The notes under the pieces are model-generated. The model had not been told where the DNA came from and made no database searches. It worked only from the letters and a program-made list of their open reading frames with translations. A stretch of 5,709 nt of DNA from JAAKFL01 sp964629645 (GTDB taxonomy: Bacteria > Chlamydiota > Chlamydiia > Chlamydiales > SLFE01): contig CAZVSU010000114.1 in the NCBI GenBank assembly GCA_964629645.1, positions 1 through 5,709 on the forward strand. The letters are read 5' to 3'. Both the position numbers and the translations under genes were made by a program. Position 1 is the first letter of the stretch; the number at the start of each line of letters is the position of its first letter. Of this stretch, positions 5,301 through 5,709 are shown one piece after another.

Positions 5301-5709
5301 ATGTCATGTCAAGTCAATACAAATCCAAGCAGCGCATTGTCAAAAGCATTGAGACAATGTTCACAAGATGTCGATTATCAGATTCAATATCAATCCAGCT
5401 CTAAATTCGGCCGCGTCATCTTATGGTTCAAGAATATTGTGTCGCATCTATTCTATCCTCGCGGCTCTGTTGAAGATCAAATCCAAAAAATTGAACAACT
5501 GGTCAAGGTCCTCGATGATGATCAATTTGAGAGGCGCTACGTCACACAAATCGAAAACCTCAAACTCCGATTGAAAGACATCAACACGAACACTTCACAA
5601 AATGAGACTCTCGAGACAATCAAACGATTAGCATTTGATAAACTCTCTTCCAAACTCAGCTCGGCAAGTCGTTCTTTTAAGGACCCTACTTATAACGTGG
5701 GCGCGACTT
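5301..5709 (+). CDS. Unidentified helical protein, N-terminal part (runs off the window)
   Basis: An open frame starts at ATG 5301 and continues without a stop to the right edge, giving 136 codons of an incomplete gene. It starts MSCQVNTNPSSALSKALRQC. A short hydrophobic, aromatic stretch follows at about residues 36-50 (KFGRVILWFKNIVSHLFY), too short and too charged for a sure membrane segment. After it come helical, coiled-coil-like regions rich in charged residues and Gln (VEDQIQKIEQLVKVL, about 55-69; QIENLKLRLKDIN, about 80-92; ETLETIKRLAFDKLSSKL, about 98-115). There is no classical signal peptide and no catalytic motif. GC is visibly lower than in nfo and asnS (21 G/C of 60 at 5341-5400, against 39 of 60 at 3301-3360). 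The gene has its own strong promoter and a GGAG binding site. Different base composition and lack of recognisable homology suggest a lineage-specific or acquired gene. Its function is unknown. Confidence 0.75.
   Translation, partial: MSCQVNTNPSSALSKALRQCSQDVDYQIQYQSSSKFGRVILWFKNIVSHLFYPRGSVEDQIQKIEQLVKVLDDDQFERRYVTQIENLKLRLKDINTNTSQNETLETIKRLAFDKLSSKLSSASRSFKDPTYNVGAT

Noticed and set aside
5368..5574. 68-codon plus-strand open frame
   Set aside because: It is out of frame with the ATG at 5301, which has a promoter, a GGAG site and an uninterrupted frame to the window edge. This one has a basic, Ser-rich shadow-like composition and no ribosome binding site.

Overview
The window holds conserved housekeeping genes together with poorly conserved, probably lineage-specific genes. 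It looks like a chromosomal segment from a Chlamydiota bacterium, probably a chlamydia-like (environmental) lineage rather than Chlamydia itself. The organism call is an inference. It rests on murJ/mviN lying close to nfo, an association I recall from Chlamydia genomes, and on hypothetical genes of helical and degenerate BTB/LRR-like character, as seen in amoeba-associated chlamydiae. No rRNA, tRNA, insertion sequence, CRISPR array or origin is visible.

Layout: (1) Bases 2-55 are probably the last 17 codons of a plus-strand gene that enters from the left. (2) Bases 72-111 form a near-perfect hairpin flanked by A and T runs, which can act as a terminator in both directions. (3) The minus strand at 81-1391 carries a MurJ-family lipid II flippase gene. 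It is convergent with gene 1, and its last codons and stop lie inside the terminator hairpin. The protein stops after about the twelfth membrane segment, so the usual C-terminal TM13-14 pair is absent. (4) A spacer of about 50 bp separates murJ from a divergent plus-strand gene at 1442-2755. That gene encodes a 437-residue hypothetical protein with a helical N-terminal region, a segment resembling a BTB/POZ fold and leucine-rich-repeat-like stretches. (5) At 2835-3698 is nfo (endonuclease IV) with all nine metal ligands present. It is followed two bases later by asnS at 3701-5104 (asparaginyl-tRNA synthetase, complete), so the two are very probably co-transcribed. (6) Bases 5105-5300 are non-coding. 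They contain a hairpin with a GCGA loop and then a very AT-rich stretch with a strong-looking extended -10 promoter. (7) That promoter reads into a new gene starting at 5301, which runs off the right edge after 136 codons. It has lower GC, is rich in Gln/Asn/Ser and charged residues, and is of unknown function.

Functionally, murJ belongs to cell-envelope peptidoglycan precursor export, nfo to base-excision repair of abasic sites, and asnS to translation. The two hypothetical genes are the novel part. Both encode mostly helical, non-enzymatic-looking proteins, and a role in host interaction is possible but unproven. I found no clear sign of a complete undescribed multi-gene system. The best leads are the short MurJ, the BTB/LRR-like protein, and the AT-rich promoter with its truncated gene.
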